This document shows positions 31,521 to 42,795 of a stretch of DNA of 64,000 bases, piece by piece. Below the pieces are notes generated by a model that was not told the DNA's origin, ran no database searches, and worked only from the letters and a program-made list of their open reading frames with translations. The number at the start of each line of letters is the position of its first letter. Position 1 is the first letter of the stretch. Source of the stretch: Rhodobacter sp. Its GTDB lineage: Bacteria > Pseudomonadota > Alphaproteobacteria > Rhodobacterales > Rhodobacteraceae. The position numbers were made by a program, and so were the translations under genes. The stretch is taken from positions 1 through 64,000 of the forward strand of contig JADCEL010000016.1 in NCBI GenBank assembly GCA_020250125.1, read 5' to 3'.

Positions 31521-32972
31521 ATGCGCGCGGTGATGATCCAGGGAACGGGGTCCAATGTCGGCAAGTCGCTGCTGGTGGCCGGGCTGTGCCGGGCGCTGGT
31601 GCGGCGCGGGCTGGCGGTGCGCCCCTTCAAGCCGCAGAACATGTCCAACAATGCCGCCGTGACCGAAGACGGCGGCGAGATCGGCCGCGCGCAGGCCCTG
31701 CAGGCGCTGGCCTGCGGCGTGGCCCCGCAGACCGACATGAATCCCGTGCTGCTGAAGCCGGAATCAGAAACCGGGTCGCAGATCATCGTCCAGGGGCGGC
31801 GCTGGGGCAGTGCCAGGGCGCGTGACTATGCCGCGATCAAGCCGCAGCTTCTGGCACCGGTGCTGGACAGTTTCCGGCGCCTCGCCGCGCAGTGCGACAT
31901 CGTGCTGGTCGAGGGGGCCGGAAGCCCGGCAGAGGTCAACCTGCGCGCCAATGACATTGCCAACATGGGCTTTGCCCGTGCGGCGGGGGTTCCCGTTGTG
32001 CTGGTGGGCGACATCGACCGGGGCGGGGTCATCGCGCAGATTGTGGGGACACTGGCGGTGCTGGACCCCGGGGATGCCGCGATGATCCGGGGCTTTGTGA
32101 TCAACAGGTTCCGCGGCGACGTGCGCCTGTTCGACGACGGTTACGCGCTGATTGCGCGGCGCACGGGCTGGCGCGGGCTGGGCGTGGTGCCGTGGTTTGC
32201 GGGCGCGCACCGCCTGCCTGCGGAAGACGCGCTTGACATTGCCGACACGCGGCAGCGCAGCGGGCTGAAGATTGTCTGCCTGCAATTCCCGCGCATCGCC
32301 AATTTCGATGACCTTGATCCGCTGGCGGCTGAGCCGGGTGTTGCGCTGACCATGCTGCGCCCCGGCGAGGTGCTGCCGGGGGATGCCGGTCTGGTGATCC
32401 TGCCCGGATCAAAGGCAACCCGCGCCGACCTGGCCTTTCTGCGCGCACAGGGCTGGGACATCGACCTTCTGGCCCACCACCGGCGCGGCGGGCGCATCCT
32501 TGGGCTGTGCGGCGGCTATCAGATGCTGGGCCGCACGATTTCCGATCCCGGCGGGATCGAAGGGCCGCCCGGCACCACGCCGGGTCTGGGCCTGCTGGAT
32601 ATCGACACCACGATGACCGCCGACAAACGCCTGACCCGCGTGCAGGGCAGCCATGCCGCGACCGGCTGCGCCATCTCGGGCTACGAGATTCATCTGGGCC
32701 GCAGCGACGGCCCGGCCCGCGCCCGCCCCTTTGCCAGCATCGGGGGCACGCAGGAAGGCGCGGTATCGGCTGACGGGCGGGTCATGGGCACCTATCTGCA
32801 CGGGCTGTTTTGCGAAGACCGCTTCCGGACCGCCTTTCTGGCGGGTCTTGGCCTTGCCCCGTCCGGGCTGGGCTATGCAGCTTCGGTGCAGGGCACGCTG
32901 GATGAACTGGCCGACCATCTGGAACAGCATGTCGATATTGATGCGGTTCTGGCGCTTTCCGCCCGCCTGTGA
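31521..32972 (+). CDS. cobQ: Cobyric acid synthase
   Basis: [48 protein letters not shown]...[12 protein letters not shown]. Confidence 0.95.
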   Translation: MRAVMIQGTGSNVGKSLLVAGLCRALVRRGLAVRPFKPQNMSNNAAVTEDGGEIGRAQALQALACGVAPQTDMNPVLLKPESETGSQIIVQGRRWGSARARDYAAIKPQLLAPVLDSFRRLAAQCDIVLVEGAGSPAEVNLRANDIANMGFARAAGVPVVLVGDIDRGGVIAQIVGTLAVLDPGDAAMIRGFVINRFRGDVRLFDDGYALIARRTGWRGLGVVPWFAGAHRLPAEDALDIADTRQRSGLKIVCLQFPRIANFDDLDPLAAEPGVALTMLRPGEVLPGDAGLVILPGSKATRADLAFLRAQGWDIDLLAHHRRGGRILGLCGGYQMLGRTISDPGGIEGPPGTTPGLGLLDIDTTMTADKRLTRVQGSHAATGCAISGYEIHLGRSDGPARARPFASIGGTQEGAVSADGRVMGTYLHGLFCEDRFRTAFLAGLGLAPSGLGYAASVQGTLDELADHLEQHVDIDAVLALSARL

Positions 32973-33326
32973 TCCCCGCCCTGGCAGGGGACCCGCATGT
33001 GAGGACCGCAATGGCGCGACACCTGGGGAACGGAATGGCGCAGGGATACGGCGCGCCGGGCAAGGCTTTGGGTCAAGACCGCGCCGGAAACCGCAGTGCG
33101 AATGGCACGGAAAACCCGGTGAGCCTGCGAAAGCTTGCCATAAGCCGGCCTTGAGAGGCCGGACCGAACACCCCGGTCTGCCGCAGTTGCAGCCGCGCGG
33201 GATGGTCCGGCATTTTCGCAAGACAGATCGTCAGCCAGATGCGCCAGCCCCGGCCCGCCTGCTGCTGCCGCTTGCCTTGGGGGCCCGGTCGGCTAAACCG
33301 GTAGCGGACAGCGCAGAGAGGCAGCG

Positions 33327-33980
33327 ATGAGCGAAGAGACAGGCCGTTGGCCGCTTGACCCGATCGACCGGCAGTCTGAGATGATGTTCGGCCTGCTGAT
33401 GACGCTGACCTTCACCGGAACGATGAGCGTGGCGCTGGGGGCCGGTGCGACGGTGCGCGACATCCTGATGGCGGCGCTGGGCTGCAACATCGCCTGGGGC
33501 ATCGTGGATGCCGCGGTCTATCTGCTGACCACGGCAACCGAACGCGCGCGGGGCCGCGCGCAGGCGCTGGCGATCCGCACCGCCCCGGACCCCGAGGCAA
33601 AGGCGCAGCTGCGTGCGCTTCTGCCCGGACATTCCGGTGTGGCGATGAGCGACGAGCAGGCGGGAACGATCCTTGCCTGGATGCGGGACAACCCGCCCGC
33701 GCGGGACGCGGGGCCGGTCCTGCGGCAAGCGGATTTCCGGGCAGCCTTTCAGGTGTTCCTGCTGGTGACGGGTGCCACCTTTCCCCCGGTCCTGCCGTTT
33801 GTTCTGGTCGAATCGGTGCCTGTGGCGATGCGGCTGTCAAACGCGGTTGCGCTGGTCATGCTGATTGTCATCGGCTGGCGGCTGGATCAGCAGATGCAGG
33901 GTGAGCGGCCCCTGATGCGCTGGCTCATTCCGTTGACGGGATCGGCGCTGGTGGCCGTGACGGTGGCGCTGGGGGGGTAG
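33327..33980 (+). CDS. Membrane protein, VIT1/CCC1-like
   Basis: DPIDRQSEMMFGLLMTLTFTGTMSVALGAGATVRDILMAALGCNIAWGIVDAAVYLL plus C-terminal TM segments. Confidence 0.55.
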   Translation: MSEETGRWPLDPIDRQSEMMFGLLMTLTFTGTMSVALGAGATVRDILMAALGCNIAWGIVDAAVYLLTTATERARGRAQALAIRTAPDPEAKAQLRALLPGHSGVAMSDEQAGTILAWMRDNPPARDAGPVLRQADFRAAFQVFLLVTGATFPPVLPFVLVESVPVAMRLSNAVALVMLIVIGWRLDQQMQGERPLMRWLIPLTGSALVAVTVALGG

Positions 33981-33985
33981 GGGCC

Positions 33986-34915
33986 ATGGATATTCCGGTC
34001 ATCGGCGCGGGGTCTGCCGGGCGGCGGCACCACGAAAACCTGTGCAGGCTGGGCGTGCGCAGCGATCTTCTGTCCTGGCGCGGATTTGATGCCGCAGCCT
34101 TCCGCGCGCGGCGGGCCGATGCCGTGGTGATCGCCACCGCCACCCCGGTCCGGCTGCAACTGGTGCAGCTGTGCCGTGATCTTGGCCTGCCGTTCTATAT
34201 CGAAAAGCCGCTGTCGCAGGATGCCGCGACCGTGGACCGCATCCTGAATGTGGCCGGCCCGCTGGCATCACGATCCATGGTGGGGTTCATGATGCGCTAC
34301 CATCCGGCCTTTCGCACGCTGGCGCAGTGCGATCTGTCGACCGTTTACGACGCGGCCTTCGGCATCGGTCATGACGTGCGCCAATGGCGCCGGAACTGGA
34401 GTTTCGCCGCAAGCTATGCCGCGCAGCCGCAGGGCGGCGGCGTGCTTCTGGATCTGTGCCACGAGCTGGATATGGCCTGCACGCTTCTGCCCGGCCTCAG
34501 GCTGGGCGAGGTGACCAGTCTGGGCCATGCTGCCTTTCCGGGCGTGGATTTCGCCACCCGCATCGCGCTGGCCGGGGCGGGGCAGCTTGGCACGGTGGCG
34601 ATGGATTACCTGTCGCCCGTCAGCTTCCGCCGGATCGTGCTGCGCGGCACAGGGATTGCTGCGGACTTTGATCTGATCGCGGGGCGCTGCGCGCTGCACG
34701 ACGGGCGGGGGGCGCAGGATCTGTCTTTCCCCTTCGGGCGCAACGAGATGTTCCTTGCCGCGATGCGCGATTTTCTGCATCTGGTTGCGGGTCGCCCTGT
34801 GTCGGATGTCGAGCATCTGCCAAGGCTTGATCTTGCGGCAGGCAATTGCCGCACCATCGCCCGCGCCTGGGGCGCGCGGCGGTTCACGGGGCAGATCGAA
34901 GGGGATTACACATGA
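33986..34915 (+). CDS. Gfo/Idh/MocA family oxidoreductase
   Basis: IPVIGAGSAGRRHHENL...AVVIATATPVRLQLVQLC...PFYIEKPLSQD; EKP motif. Confidence 0.88.
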   Translation: MDIPVIGAGSAGRRHHENLCRLGVRSDLLSWRGFDAAAFRARRADAVVIATATPVRLQLVQLCRDLGLPFYIEKPLSQDAATVDRILNVAGPLASRSMVGFMMRYHPAFRTLAQCDLSTVYDAAFGIGHDVRQWRRNWSFAASYAAQPQGGGVLLDLCHELDMACTLLPGLRLGEVTSLGHAAFPGVDFATRIALAGAGQLGTVAMDYLSPVSFRRIVLRGTGIAADFDLIAGRCALHDGRGAQDLSFPFGRNEMFLAAMRDFLHLVAGRPVSDVEHLPRLDLAAGNCRTIARAWGARRFTGQIEGDYT

Positions 34916-35619
34916 TCATCGGCCATATCGGGGCGCGCAAGGGGTCAAAAGGGGTTCCCGGCAAGAACTTCCGGCCGATCTGCGGCAAGCCGCTGATCGA
35001 CTGGTCGCTGGATCAGCTGTTTGCCAGCCCGGTGATCGACGCTGTCGTTGTGTCGACCGATGACGAGGGCATCTATGCCCATGCGCTGGCGCGCGGTGCG
35101 CTGCCCATCGGGCTGCGTCCGGCGCATCTGGCCACCGACACGGCGGCCAAGTGGGGGGTCTGGCAACATGCCCTGGCGGCGGCCGGGCGGATTGCCGGCC
35201 CCGCCACCGCCTTTGTCGACCTGGACTGCACCGCGCCGCTGCGCCTGCCCGAGGATATCGAGAACGCGCTGATCCTGTTCGCCGAAGCACAGCCCGACAT
35301 GGTCATGTCCTGCTGCGAAGCACGCAAGAACCCCTATTTCAACCTGGTGGAACCCGATGCCACCGGTGCCCTGCATCTGTCCAAGCCGCTGCCGGGCGGC
35401 GTTGTGGCCCGCCAGCAGGCCCCGGTGGTCTATGAACATGCGGCTTCGACCTATGTGGTGTCACCTGACTACCTGCGGCGGGCGGGCGGGCTGTGGGAGG
35501 GACGGGTGATTCCCTATCTGATGCCGCCCGAACGCTGTGTGGACATCGACAGTCCCTTCGATTTCACCCTTGTGGAGTTTCTGATGCGGCAACGGCTTGA
35601 GGAGCAGGCGCATGTCTGA
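34912..35619 (+). CDS. Acylneuraminate cytidylyltransferase family protein
   Basis: IIGHIGARKGSKGVPGKNFRPICGKPLIDWSLDQL...VVVSTDDEGIYAHA; CMP-NulO/KdsB-like signature. Confidence 0.88.
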   Translation: MIIGHIGARKGSKGVPGKNFRPICGKPLIDWSLDQLFASPVIDAVVVSTDDEGIYAHALARGALPIGLRPAHLATDTAAKWGVWQHALAAAGRIAGPATAFVDLDCTAPLRLPEDIENALILFAEAQPDMVMSCCEARKNPYFNLVEPDATGALHLSKPLPGGVVARQQAPVVYEHAASTYVVSPDYLRRAGGLWEGRVIPYLMPPERCVDIDSPFDFTLVEFLMRQRLEEQAHV

Positions 35620-36403
35620 CCAGCTGGCGGGGCGGACCGTTTTCATCACCGGATCGGGCGGCGTTCTGGGGTCTGCCTATGTGCGGCGGATGCTGGCCGC
35701 AGGGGCGCGGGTGATTGCGTCGGATCTGGCCGGGCATCGGGCCGATGCGCTGATGGCCGCGCATGGGGCCAACCCGGACTTTCGCTTCTATAGCCTTGAT
35801 GTATCAGATGAATCGCAGGTCGAGACCATCTTTTCGCGGATCATCGCCGATGGCTGGCACCCCAATGTCGTGCTGAACAATGCCGCCATTACCGGGGAAT
35901 TGCTGATGGGTGCGGGCAAGCCTTTTCCCGATTTCGCCAATACCTCGGTCAGCGACTGGGAGCGGACCTTGCGCACCAACCTGACGGGGGCCTTCATGAT
36001 CGCCCGCCAGATGGACCGCGACATTGTCGGGCGCTGGCCCGCCACGCTGGTCAACGTGGCCTCGATGTATGCGCTGAACGGCCCGCACCACGGGATTTAT
36101 GAGGGGATGCCGTTCAGATCCTTTTCGGCCTATTCCACCACCAAGGCGGGCATCCACGGGCTGACGCTGTGGCTGGCGGGGTATTGGGCCAAAAGGCAGG
36201 CGACGGTGAACACCATCGCGCCGGGGGCGGTGTTCAACGGCCATTCCGACGAATTCCAGCGCCGGGTGGGCGCGCTGATCATGGCGGGCCGCATGGCGCA
36301 GCCCGATGAGATTGCCGATGCCATGCTGTTTCTGTGTTCCGCGCAAGCCGGGTACATGACGGGCCAACTGGTCAATGTCGATGGCGGATTCAGCGGCTGG
36401 TAA
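35612..36403 (+). CDS. SDR family oxidoreductase (PtmA-like position in a NulO-type trio)
   Basis: AGRTVFITGSGGVLGSAYVRRML...NNAAITGE...YSTTKAGIHGLTLWLAGYW. Confidence 0.88.
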   Translation: MSDQLAGRTVFITGSGGVLGSAYVRRMLAAGARVIASDLAGHRADALMAAHGANPDFRFYSLDVSDESQVETIFSRIIADGWHPNVVLNNAAITGELLMGAGKPFPDFANTSVSDWERTLRTNLTGAFMIARQMDRDIVGRWPATLVNVASMYALNGPHHGIYEGMPFRSFSAYSTTKAGIHGLTLWLAGYWAKRQATVNTIAPGAVFNGHSDEFQRRVGALIMAGRMAQPDEIADAMLFLCSAQAGYMTGQLVNVDGGFSGW

Positions 36404-37733
36404 GGCGGCGGTCCAGCGCGGCAAGGGTCTTTGCCACCGCGCCGGAATGCAGGGCAAAGAAGGTGGCAATCCGGCCGGCTGGCGGGTCTGCCGGGTGATC
36501 GGGCGCAAGGGCGGCCCTGAGCGCCGCTTCGTCCTTCAGCCGGGTCAGCACGCCTGCTGCCAGCGCCTCCATCGCCGGATACTCGATGGTGTGGATGTCC
36601 GGCCCGGTCATCACCGCCTTGCCCAGCGACAGGGCCTCGGAAATGTTGTGCGATCCCTTGGGGGTAAAGCCGCCGCCCACCACCACCCGGTCGGACAGGG
36701 CCAGATAGGCGTACATTTCCCCCAGGGAATCCCCCAAAAGCACATCCAGCGGCCGGGGCGGCATCCCGACCGGGGCAAAGCCGGCATCGAACCCGTCCGA
36801 GCGGCGCAGGGTGGCCAGCCCCGCCTGTGCCAGCAGCCGCGCCACATCGCCGAAACGCTCTGGCGCGCGCGGGATGTAGACGAACAGCGGCGGCTCCTGC
36901 CCCGCCGCCGCATGGGCGGCCCGCGCCGCGCCGATGGCCGCGATGAACAGGGCATCCTCACCTTCGACAACGCTGGCCAGCGCCACCACCGGGCGGGCAG
37001 CGGCACCCAGCCAGGCCCGCGCGCACCGGCCCGCCAGAAGCTGGGCTTCGGGGATCAGCTGATCAAAGCGCAGCTCGCCCGTCACCTCGATGGCCGGCAC
37101 GCCCACCCCGGCGAAGCGCGCCGCCTGCAGGTCCGATTTCACGAAAGCCCCGGCAAAACCCGTCATCAGCGCGGCCCGGATCGGCGCGCGGGCGCGGTCC
37201 CGCTCCAGGCTTTTCAGCGGATACTGGGCGTTGCACATGAACAGCGGCACGCCCCGGCGATGCGCCGAGGCGATCATGCGCGGCCAGATCTCGATTTCCA
37301 TCACAAGCCCGCACACCGGGCGGAAGGCGCGGAAGAAGCGGCGGTAAACCCAGTCATATTCCAGCGGCACCCAGACCGGGCACAGCCGGCCGGCGGCGAT
37401 GTCACCGGCGAAAACCGCCATCGCCTCGCGCCGGCCCGCCGGGGTGAAATGCGTGGTGACGACGCGGTCGCCCCGGTCCAGCAGCGCCCGGATCAGCGGG
37501 ACGGCAGAGCGCAGCTCGCCCAGCGAGACGGCATGCACCCAGACAGCGCCCGGCAGGGGGGGGCGGGCGTAGACCCCAAAGCGTTCGCCCGGATGCTGCG
37601 CGTAAAGCCGGTCGCGCCGCCCGCGCCACCACAGATAGGCCAGCACCAGCGGCAGGGCCACCGCCCAAAGCAGCCCGTAGCCCAGCAGGAACAGCCGCAC
37701 CCGGCGCGTCGGAAAGCGGCGGGTGCCGGTCAT
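36390..37733 (-). CDS. 3-deoxy-D-manno-octulosonic acid transferase-like glycosyltransferase with N-terminal membrane anchor
   Basis: VRLFLLGYGLLWAVALPLVLAYLWWRGRRD...VWVHAVSLGELRSAVPLI...EIEIWPRMI...VVVGGGFTPKGSHNISEAL. Confidence 0.88.
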   Translation of the reverse strand: MTGTRRFPTRRVRLFLLGYGLLWAVALPLVLAYLWWRGRRDRLYAQHPGERFGVYARPPLPGAVWVHAVSLGELRSAVPLIRALLDRGDRVVTTHFTPAGRREAMAVFAGDIAAGRLCPVWVPLEYDWVYRRFFRAFRPVCGLVMEIEIWPRMIASAHRRGVPLFMCNAQYPLKSLERDRARAPIRAALMTGFAGAFVKSDLQAARFAGVGVPAIEVTGELRFDQLIPEAQLLAGRCARAWLGAAARPVVALASVVEGEDALFIAAIGAARAAHAAAGQEPPLFVYIPRAPERFGDVARLLAQAGLATLRRSDGFDAGFAPVGMPPRPLDVLLGDSLGEMYAYLALSDRVVVGGGFTPKGSHNISEALSLGKAVMTGPDIHTIEYPAMEALAAGVLTRLKDEAALRAALAPDHPADPPAGRIATFFALHSGAVAKTLAALDRRLTSR

Positions 37734-39001
37734 ACCCGCAGCAGCGCCAGCAGACGGTCGCGCAGGTCGCAAATCCCGTGGCGTGACCGGGCCTGGACCT
37801 TTTGCGCGCGTGCCGCCATTTCCCGCAATCCGGGCGCTGTCAGCGCGGCAGTCAGGGCCCCGGCGGATGAGATGTCCTGCGCCGCTTCGGCCAGCGCCAG
37901 GGCGGCATAATCATCGCCGAAATTCGCCGTCCGTGGTCCGTGCAGAATGGCTGACCCAAGGCTGGCCGCTTCCCAGGGGTTATGCCCGCCGGTGTCGCCG
38001 AACGACCCGCCGATGACCGAGACGGGGCACAGCCGGTACCACAGGCCCATTTCGCCGTAGCTGTCGGCAATCCACACGGCATCCGCCGGGCCGGGCACAT
38101 CCCCGGCGGACCGCAGAACAGACCGCAGGCCAAGCCGGGCGCAATGGGCCGAAATCCCGTCGCGCCGGTCCGGCAGGCGCGGGGCCAGAACAAGCAGCGA
38201 CGCCGGGTCTTCGGCAAACCGCTGCGCCTGCGCGGCCAGCACCACCGCCTCGTCCGCCGGGTGGGTGGACGCGGCACACCACAGGCGGCGCCCGGCCAGC
38301 GCCACCGCCAGCCGCCTGCGGTCCGGCCCATCCGCCAGCGGGGCACAGGCCGCCTTGAGCGACCCCGTCACCTCGACCGCAGCCGCAGGGGCCAGCAGCC
38401 GCATGTTGCGCGCCGTTGCCGCATCCTGCGCCGCCAGCAGCGCAAAGCGCGCATAAAGATCGCCATACAAGCGCCCCGCCCTGCGGCGAGAGGCCAAGGC
38501 GCGGTCATTCATCCGCGCATTGATCATCGCCAGCGGAATGCCCCTTGCATGGCTTTCCACCACAAAGCGCGGCCACAGGTCCTGTTCCGCCCAGACCGAC
38601 AGGTCCGGCCGCCAGTAATCGAGGAACCGCGTCACGAAGCGGCCCGCATCCAGCGGCAGGTATTGGTGCAGGGTGCGGGGGGGGCGGTTGCGGTCAAACA
38701 CCTCGCCCGAGGCGCGGGCCGAGGAGGTGACCAGAAACCGCAGGTCCGCGCGCGCGCCCAGCAGCTCGTCAATCAGGCCGCGCAGCGCCAGCACTTCCCC
38801 CAGCCCCACGGCATGCATCCACAGCAGCGGGCCATCGGGACGGGGATGCGATGCTTCGCCCAGCTTTTCGCGCCAGCGGTCGGGGTTTTCCTTGCCCCGC
38901 GCCAGACGGTTGCGCAGGTGGCGCTCTGCCAGCGGGGCGGACCATGCCGTTGCCGCCAGATAGGCGCGCAGCACCGCGCCGGTCGGGGCACGGTCAGCCA
39001 T
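37730..39001 (-). CDS. Second 3-deoxy-D-manno-octulosonic acid transferase-like glycosyltransferase
   Basis: LLWMHAVGLGEVLALRGLIDEL...VWAEQDLWPRFV...VIGGSFGDTGGHNPWEAASLG; WaaA-fold paralogue of the adjacent gene. Confidence 0.85.
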   Translation of the reverse strand: MADRAPTGAVLRAYLAATAWSAPLAERHLRNRLARGKENPDRWREKLGEASHPRPDGPLLWMHAVGLGEVLALRGLIDELLGARADLRFLVTSSARASGEVFDRNRPPRTLHQYLPLDAGRFVTRFLDYWRPDLSVWAEQDLWPRFVVESHARGIPLAMINARMNDRALASRRRAGRLYGDLYARFALLAAQDAATARNMRLLAPAAAVEVTGSLKAACAPLADGPDRRRLAVALAGRRLWCAASTHPADEAVVLAAQAQRFAEDPASLLVLAPRLPDRRDGISAHCARLGLRSVLRSAGDVPGPADAVWIADSYGEMGLWYRLCPVSVIGGSFGDTGGHNPWEAASLGSAILHGPRTANFGDDYAALALAEAAQDISSAGALTAALTAPGLREMAARAQKVQARSRHGICDLRDRLLALLRV

Positions 39002-40115
39002 GATCGGAAAACTGCTTTTGCAGGTCGCGCGCCCAGAAGGCGGGGTCGCGCAGCACCGCGACAAACCGGTCAGCCGCACGCCCTTCGCCAAAGGCCCTGT
39101 GGCTGTCATGTACCCGGCCCCACTGGTCGCGCAGAAAGGCGTCGATGGCCTGCCGGTCCCCGGCGGCTGCGGTGAACAGGGACGGTGCCCTGGCGCGGTT
39201 GGTCTGCCGCGTGCCGATGTCCAGCGACGGCAGGCCAAGGAAGGGGGCCTCGCGCACGCCGGCACTGGAATTGCCCACCATCACGGCGGCAGATTTCATC
39301 AGTTCCGAGAAATGCGAAAACCGCATCGACGGGATCAGGCGGAAGCGGGCCTTGGGCAGCGCCCTGATGGCGCGGAATATGGCGTCTGATCCCGGATCAT
39401 TGTTCGGCGCGATCACCACGAAATTGCGCCCCGATGCGTCCAGCGCCCCGAACAGCGCCCGCGCCTGAACGCCCATCGTCCTGGCTTCCGAAGTTACCGG
39501 ATGAAAGATGCAGATACCGAAATCGTCAAAGGCGATGCCGTAGCGCGCCTTCACCTCGCCGATGTTCACACCCGAGGGCTGTGAATGGAAATCCAGCTCG
39601 GGCGATCCGATGACATGGACCGACTCCTTCGGCTCGCCCAGGGCCATCACGCGGTTTGCCGCCCCGGCCGAGCTGACGAAGTGATGCGTGGCCAGCTTGG
39701 TATTGCAGTGGCGGAACACCTCGTCGATCGTGCCCGAAACCTCGCCGCCTTCGACATGGGCAGAGCGGACATAATTGGTGGCGCAGACCAGCGCGCAGGC
39801 CAGCGCCTCGATCCGGTCGCCATGCACCACCGCCAGGTCGGGGCGGTGTTCGGTCAGGAAATCGGAAAATCCCATGACGGTCTTGGCCAGGATCATGTCC
39901 TGCGGATCCCCCTCGCGCTGGTTCTGGAATTCAAAGATATCCGCACCGGCGAAGCGGCCCACCTCCAGCTTGGTGCGCCCGTAGCGGTCCATCAGGTGCA
40001 TGCCGGTGACAAAGAAGGACACGGCCATGCCCGCGTCGCGGACGGCGGCCGCCAGCGGTTCAAGCTTGCCGAAATCCGCCCTTGTGCCGGTCACGAAAAG
40101 AATGCGTCTGGTCAT
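38994..40115 (-). CDS. UDP-N-acetylglucosamine 2-epimerase (hydrolysing, NeuC-like)
   Basis: RRILFVTGTRADFGKLEPLAAAVRDAG...VVHGDRIEALA...HVEGGEVSGTIDEVFRHCNTKLATHHFVS. Confidence 0.88.
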   Translation of the reverse strand: MTRRILFVTGTRADFGKLEPLAAAVRDAGMAVSFFVTGMHLMDRYGRTKLEVGRFAGADIFEFQNQREGDPQDMILAKTVMGFSDFLTEHRPDLAVVHGDRIEALACALVCATNYVRSAHVEGGEVSGTIDEVFRHCNTKLATHHFVSSAGAANRVMALGEPKESVHVIGSPELDFHSQPSGVNIGEVKARYGIAFDDFGICIFHPVTSEARTMGVQARALFGALDASGRNFVVIAPNNDPGSDAIFRAIRALPKARFRLIPSMRFSHFSELMKSAAVMVGNSSAGVREAPFLGLPSLDIGTRQTNRARAPSLFTAAAGDRQAIDAFLRDQWGRVHDSHRAFGEGRAADRFVAVLRDPAFWARDLQKQFSDHG

Positions 40116-40197
40116 CGGGCCTGCGTTTCATTTTGCGCACAGACTACCCTTCGCCTGCATCGTGCCGCAAGACATTGCGCAGCGGGCGGGCCGCCAT

Positions 40198-42009
40198 TCA
40201 GGCCGTATTGCGTGCCCGGGCCGCCCCGAACTGCTGGTCATAGAGGCTGCGGAACGCCCCGCCCTGCGCCAGCAGCGCCCTGGCGCTGCCTTCTTCGGCC
40301 AGCCGGCCGGCTTCGATCACGCAGATCTTGTCGGCACCCAGAACGGTGGACAGGCGGTGCGCGATGACGACGGTCGTTCGATCCCTGGTCAGGCGCTGAA
40401 GCGCTTCCTGAACCAGGGCTTCTGACCGGCTGTCCAGCGCACTTGTGGCCTCGTCCAGCAGCAGGATCGGGGCGTCGCGCAGGATGGCGCGCGCAATCGC
40501 CAGCCGCTGTTTCTGCCCGCCCGACAGGAAGGCCCCGTTTTCGCCCACCTGGGTATGATAGCCCTGCGGCAGGTGTTCGATGAACTCATGCGCATTGGCC
40601 GCCTTGCAGGCCGCGATCACCGCGTCTTCGGACGCCGAGGGCGACCCGAAGCGGATGTTGTCCGACACGCTTGCGGAAAACAGGAAGGTATCCTGTCCGA
40701 CAAAGGAAATCCGGTCGCGCAGCGTGGTGAAGCTTGCCCTGCGGATGTCCTGACCGTCGATCATCACGGTGCCCTCGCCGGGGTCATAAAGCCGCAGGAT
40801 CAGGTTCAGGATCGTGGATTTTCCGCCCCCCGACGGGCCGACCAGCGCCGTCGTCTTGCCCGCTTCGAAGACAAGCGACAGATCGCTGATCACCGGCCGG
40901 CCGGTGCCATAGCCGAAATGCACCCTGTCGAACACGATCCGGCCCGGCCCCTTCGGCATGGCGACCGGATCGGGATGCTCGGCCAGCGTCTCGGGCTGGT
41001 CCAGCAGCGTGAACATCATATTGACGCCGACCATGTTGGCTTCGATGGTGATCCGCATCCGGGACAGGCGCTTGGCCGGTTCATAGGCCATCAGAAGCGC
41101 TGTCACAAAGGACATCAGCTGCCCCGGCGTGGTGCCCTGCACCCCGAAAATCTGCAGGGCGCTCAGCGCGACCACCGCCGCAATGGCAAAACCTGACAGC
41201 GTGTCCATCAGCGGGCTGGTGATCGCTTCCAGGCGCGAAATGGCATTTGACCGTTTTTCCACATCGCGCACGGCCTTTACCATTCGGCTTGACATGCGTT
41301 CTTCCAGCGCAAAGGCCTTGATGATCCGGATGCCGGTCGAGGTTTCCTGAATCACCTTGATGATCTCGGCCAGCGAGGCCATTTCCATCTCCATGATGCT
41401 GCGCACCTTGCGCAGCAGCACCCGGATACCGAAGATCGCCGCAGGACCGATCAGCAGTGATACGGCAGACAGGACCGGCTGCTGGTAGAACATCACGATC
41501 ACCAGGCCGATCAGGGTCAGAAGATCGCGCACGAAGGAGGTGACGATCATGTCAATGATCGTCCGCGCGGCCTGGGCCGATTGGGTGACGCGCATCAGCA
41601 GGTCTGACGATTCCGTCAGGTTGAAGAAGGAAACCCCCTGCCGCAGCAGCTTGTCATACAGGCGGACCTGCTGGGTTGCGACAATCCGGTTGCCGGCGCG
41701 GGTCAAAGAGACGACCTGAACATAGGTGGCCAGACCCTTGATCGTGAAGATCAGCGCGACGGCCATCGCCACGATGAAGACCATGCCGCGATTGCCGGGG
41801 ATGGTCATCGCATCCACGATGTAGCGCATGACCAGCGCCACCGAGGATGTCATTGCGGCAACAACGATCATCGCAACGATGGACACCGCATAAAGCTTGC
41901 GCTGCTCATGCAGGTTTTCCCGAAGCAGCCGCCAGAGCAGTTTTTCCTTCAGTGCGGGAAAGGCAGCTTCAAGTCTTGATCGGATGAACGACAGCATTCC
42001 GGATGGCAA
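40198..42009 (-). CDS. ABC transporter, fused permease/ATPase (MsbA-like)
   Basis: Walker [14 protein letters not shown], signature [15 protein letters not shown], Walker [13 protein letters not shown], six-TM N-terminal domain. Confidence 0.88.
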   Translation of the reverse strand: MPSGMLSFIRSRLEAAFPALKEKLLWRLLRENLHEQRKLYAVSIVAMIVVAAMTSSVALVMRYIVDAMTIPGNRGMVFIVAMAVALIFTIKGLATYVQVVSLTRAGNRIVATQQVRLYDKLLRQGVSFFNLTESSDLLMRVTQSAQAARTIIDMIVTSFVRDLLTLIGLVIVMFYQQPVLSAVSLLIGPAAIFGIRVLLRKVRSIMEMEMASLAEIIKVIQETSTGIRIIKAFALEERMSSRMVKAVRDVEKRSNAISRLEAITSPLMDTLSGFAIAAVVALSALQIFGVQGTTPGQLMSFVTALLMAYEPAKRLSRMRITIEANMVGVNMMFTLLDQPETLAEHPDPVAMPKGPGRIVFDRVHFGYGTGRPVISDLSLVFEAGKTTALVGPSGGGKSTILNLILRLYDPGEGTVMIDGQDIRRASFTTLRDRISFVGQDTFLFSASVSDNIRFGSPSASEDAVIAACKAANAHEFIEHLPQGYHTQVGENGAFLSGGQKQRLAIARAILRDAPILLLDEATSALDSRSEALVQEALQRLTRDRTTVVIAHRLSTVLGADKICVIEAGRLAEEGSARALLAQGGAFRSLYDQQFGAARARNTA

Positions 42010-42254
42010 ACCTCGGCTCTTGCACTTCGGGCGGGGCAGGCGCGCGCGGCCCCGCGCGGCCCTGTGTCCGCGTCACCGGCCTACATAGTGGATTGTCCGG
42101 CAACAAACCACCCGCATTGCCGGTGCAATGCCGCGGCGATGCGGATTTGCCGCGCGGATGGCGGCCGGGCGGCAAGGCTTTTGGTGACAGCCATTGGACA
42201 TTTGCGGGCACCGTCGCCATGTTACGCGGAGACGGACAGGACAGGGAGAGGGAC

Positions 42255-42773
42255 ATGGCGGACAGGCATGAGACGGCGATTCTGGCGGGCGGCTGTTTTT
42301 GGGGTATGCAGGACCTGATCCGGCGCTTGCCGGGCGTGGTGAGGACCCGCGTCGGCTACACCGGCGGCGATGTTGCCAAGGCGACCTACCGCAATCACGG
42401 CACCCATGCCGAGGGCATCGAGATCATCTTTGATCCCGCGCGCATCAGCTACCGCGACCTGCTGGAGTTCTTCTTCCAGATCCATGATCCGACCACCCTC
42501 AACAGGCAGGGCAACGACCGTGGCCTGTCCTACCGCTCTGCCATCTATTTCCTATCGCAGGATCAGAAGGCCGAAGCGGAACGGACCATTGCCGATGTCA
42601 ATGCGTCGGGCCTCTGGCCGGGAAAGGTTGTCACCGAAGTTGCCCCGGCAGGCCCCTTCTGGGAGGCGGAGCCGGAACATCAGGATTATCTGGAGCGCAT
42701 CCCGAACGGCTACACCTGCCATTTCCTGCGCCCGGACTGGAAACTGCCCCGGCGGGCGACAGACGCCGCCTGA
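42255..42773 (+). CDS. msrA: Peptide-methionine (S)-S-oxide reductase
   Basis: [33 protein letters not shown]...[13 protein letters not shown]. Confidence 0.93.
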   Translation: MADRHETAILAGGCFWGMQDLIRRLPGVVRTRVGYTGGDVAKATYRNHGTHAEGIEIIFDPARISYRDLLEFFFQIHDPTTLNRQGNDRGLSYRSAIYFLSQDQKAEAERTIADVNASGLWPGKVVTEVAPAGPFWEAEPEHQDYLERIPNGYTCHFLRPDWKLPRRATDAA

Positions 42774-42795
42774 CCCCGTCTGAAAGGGTGATCCC

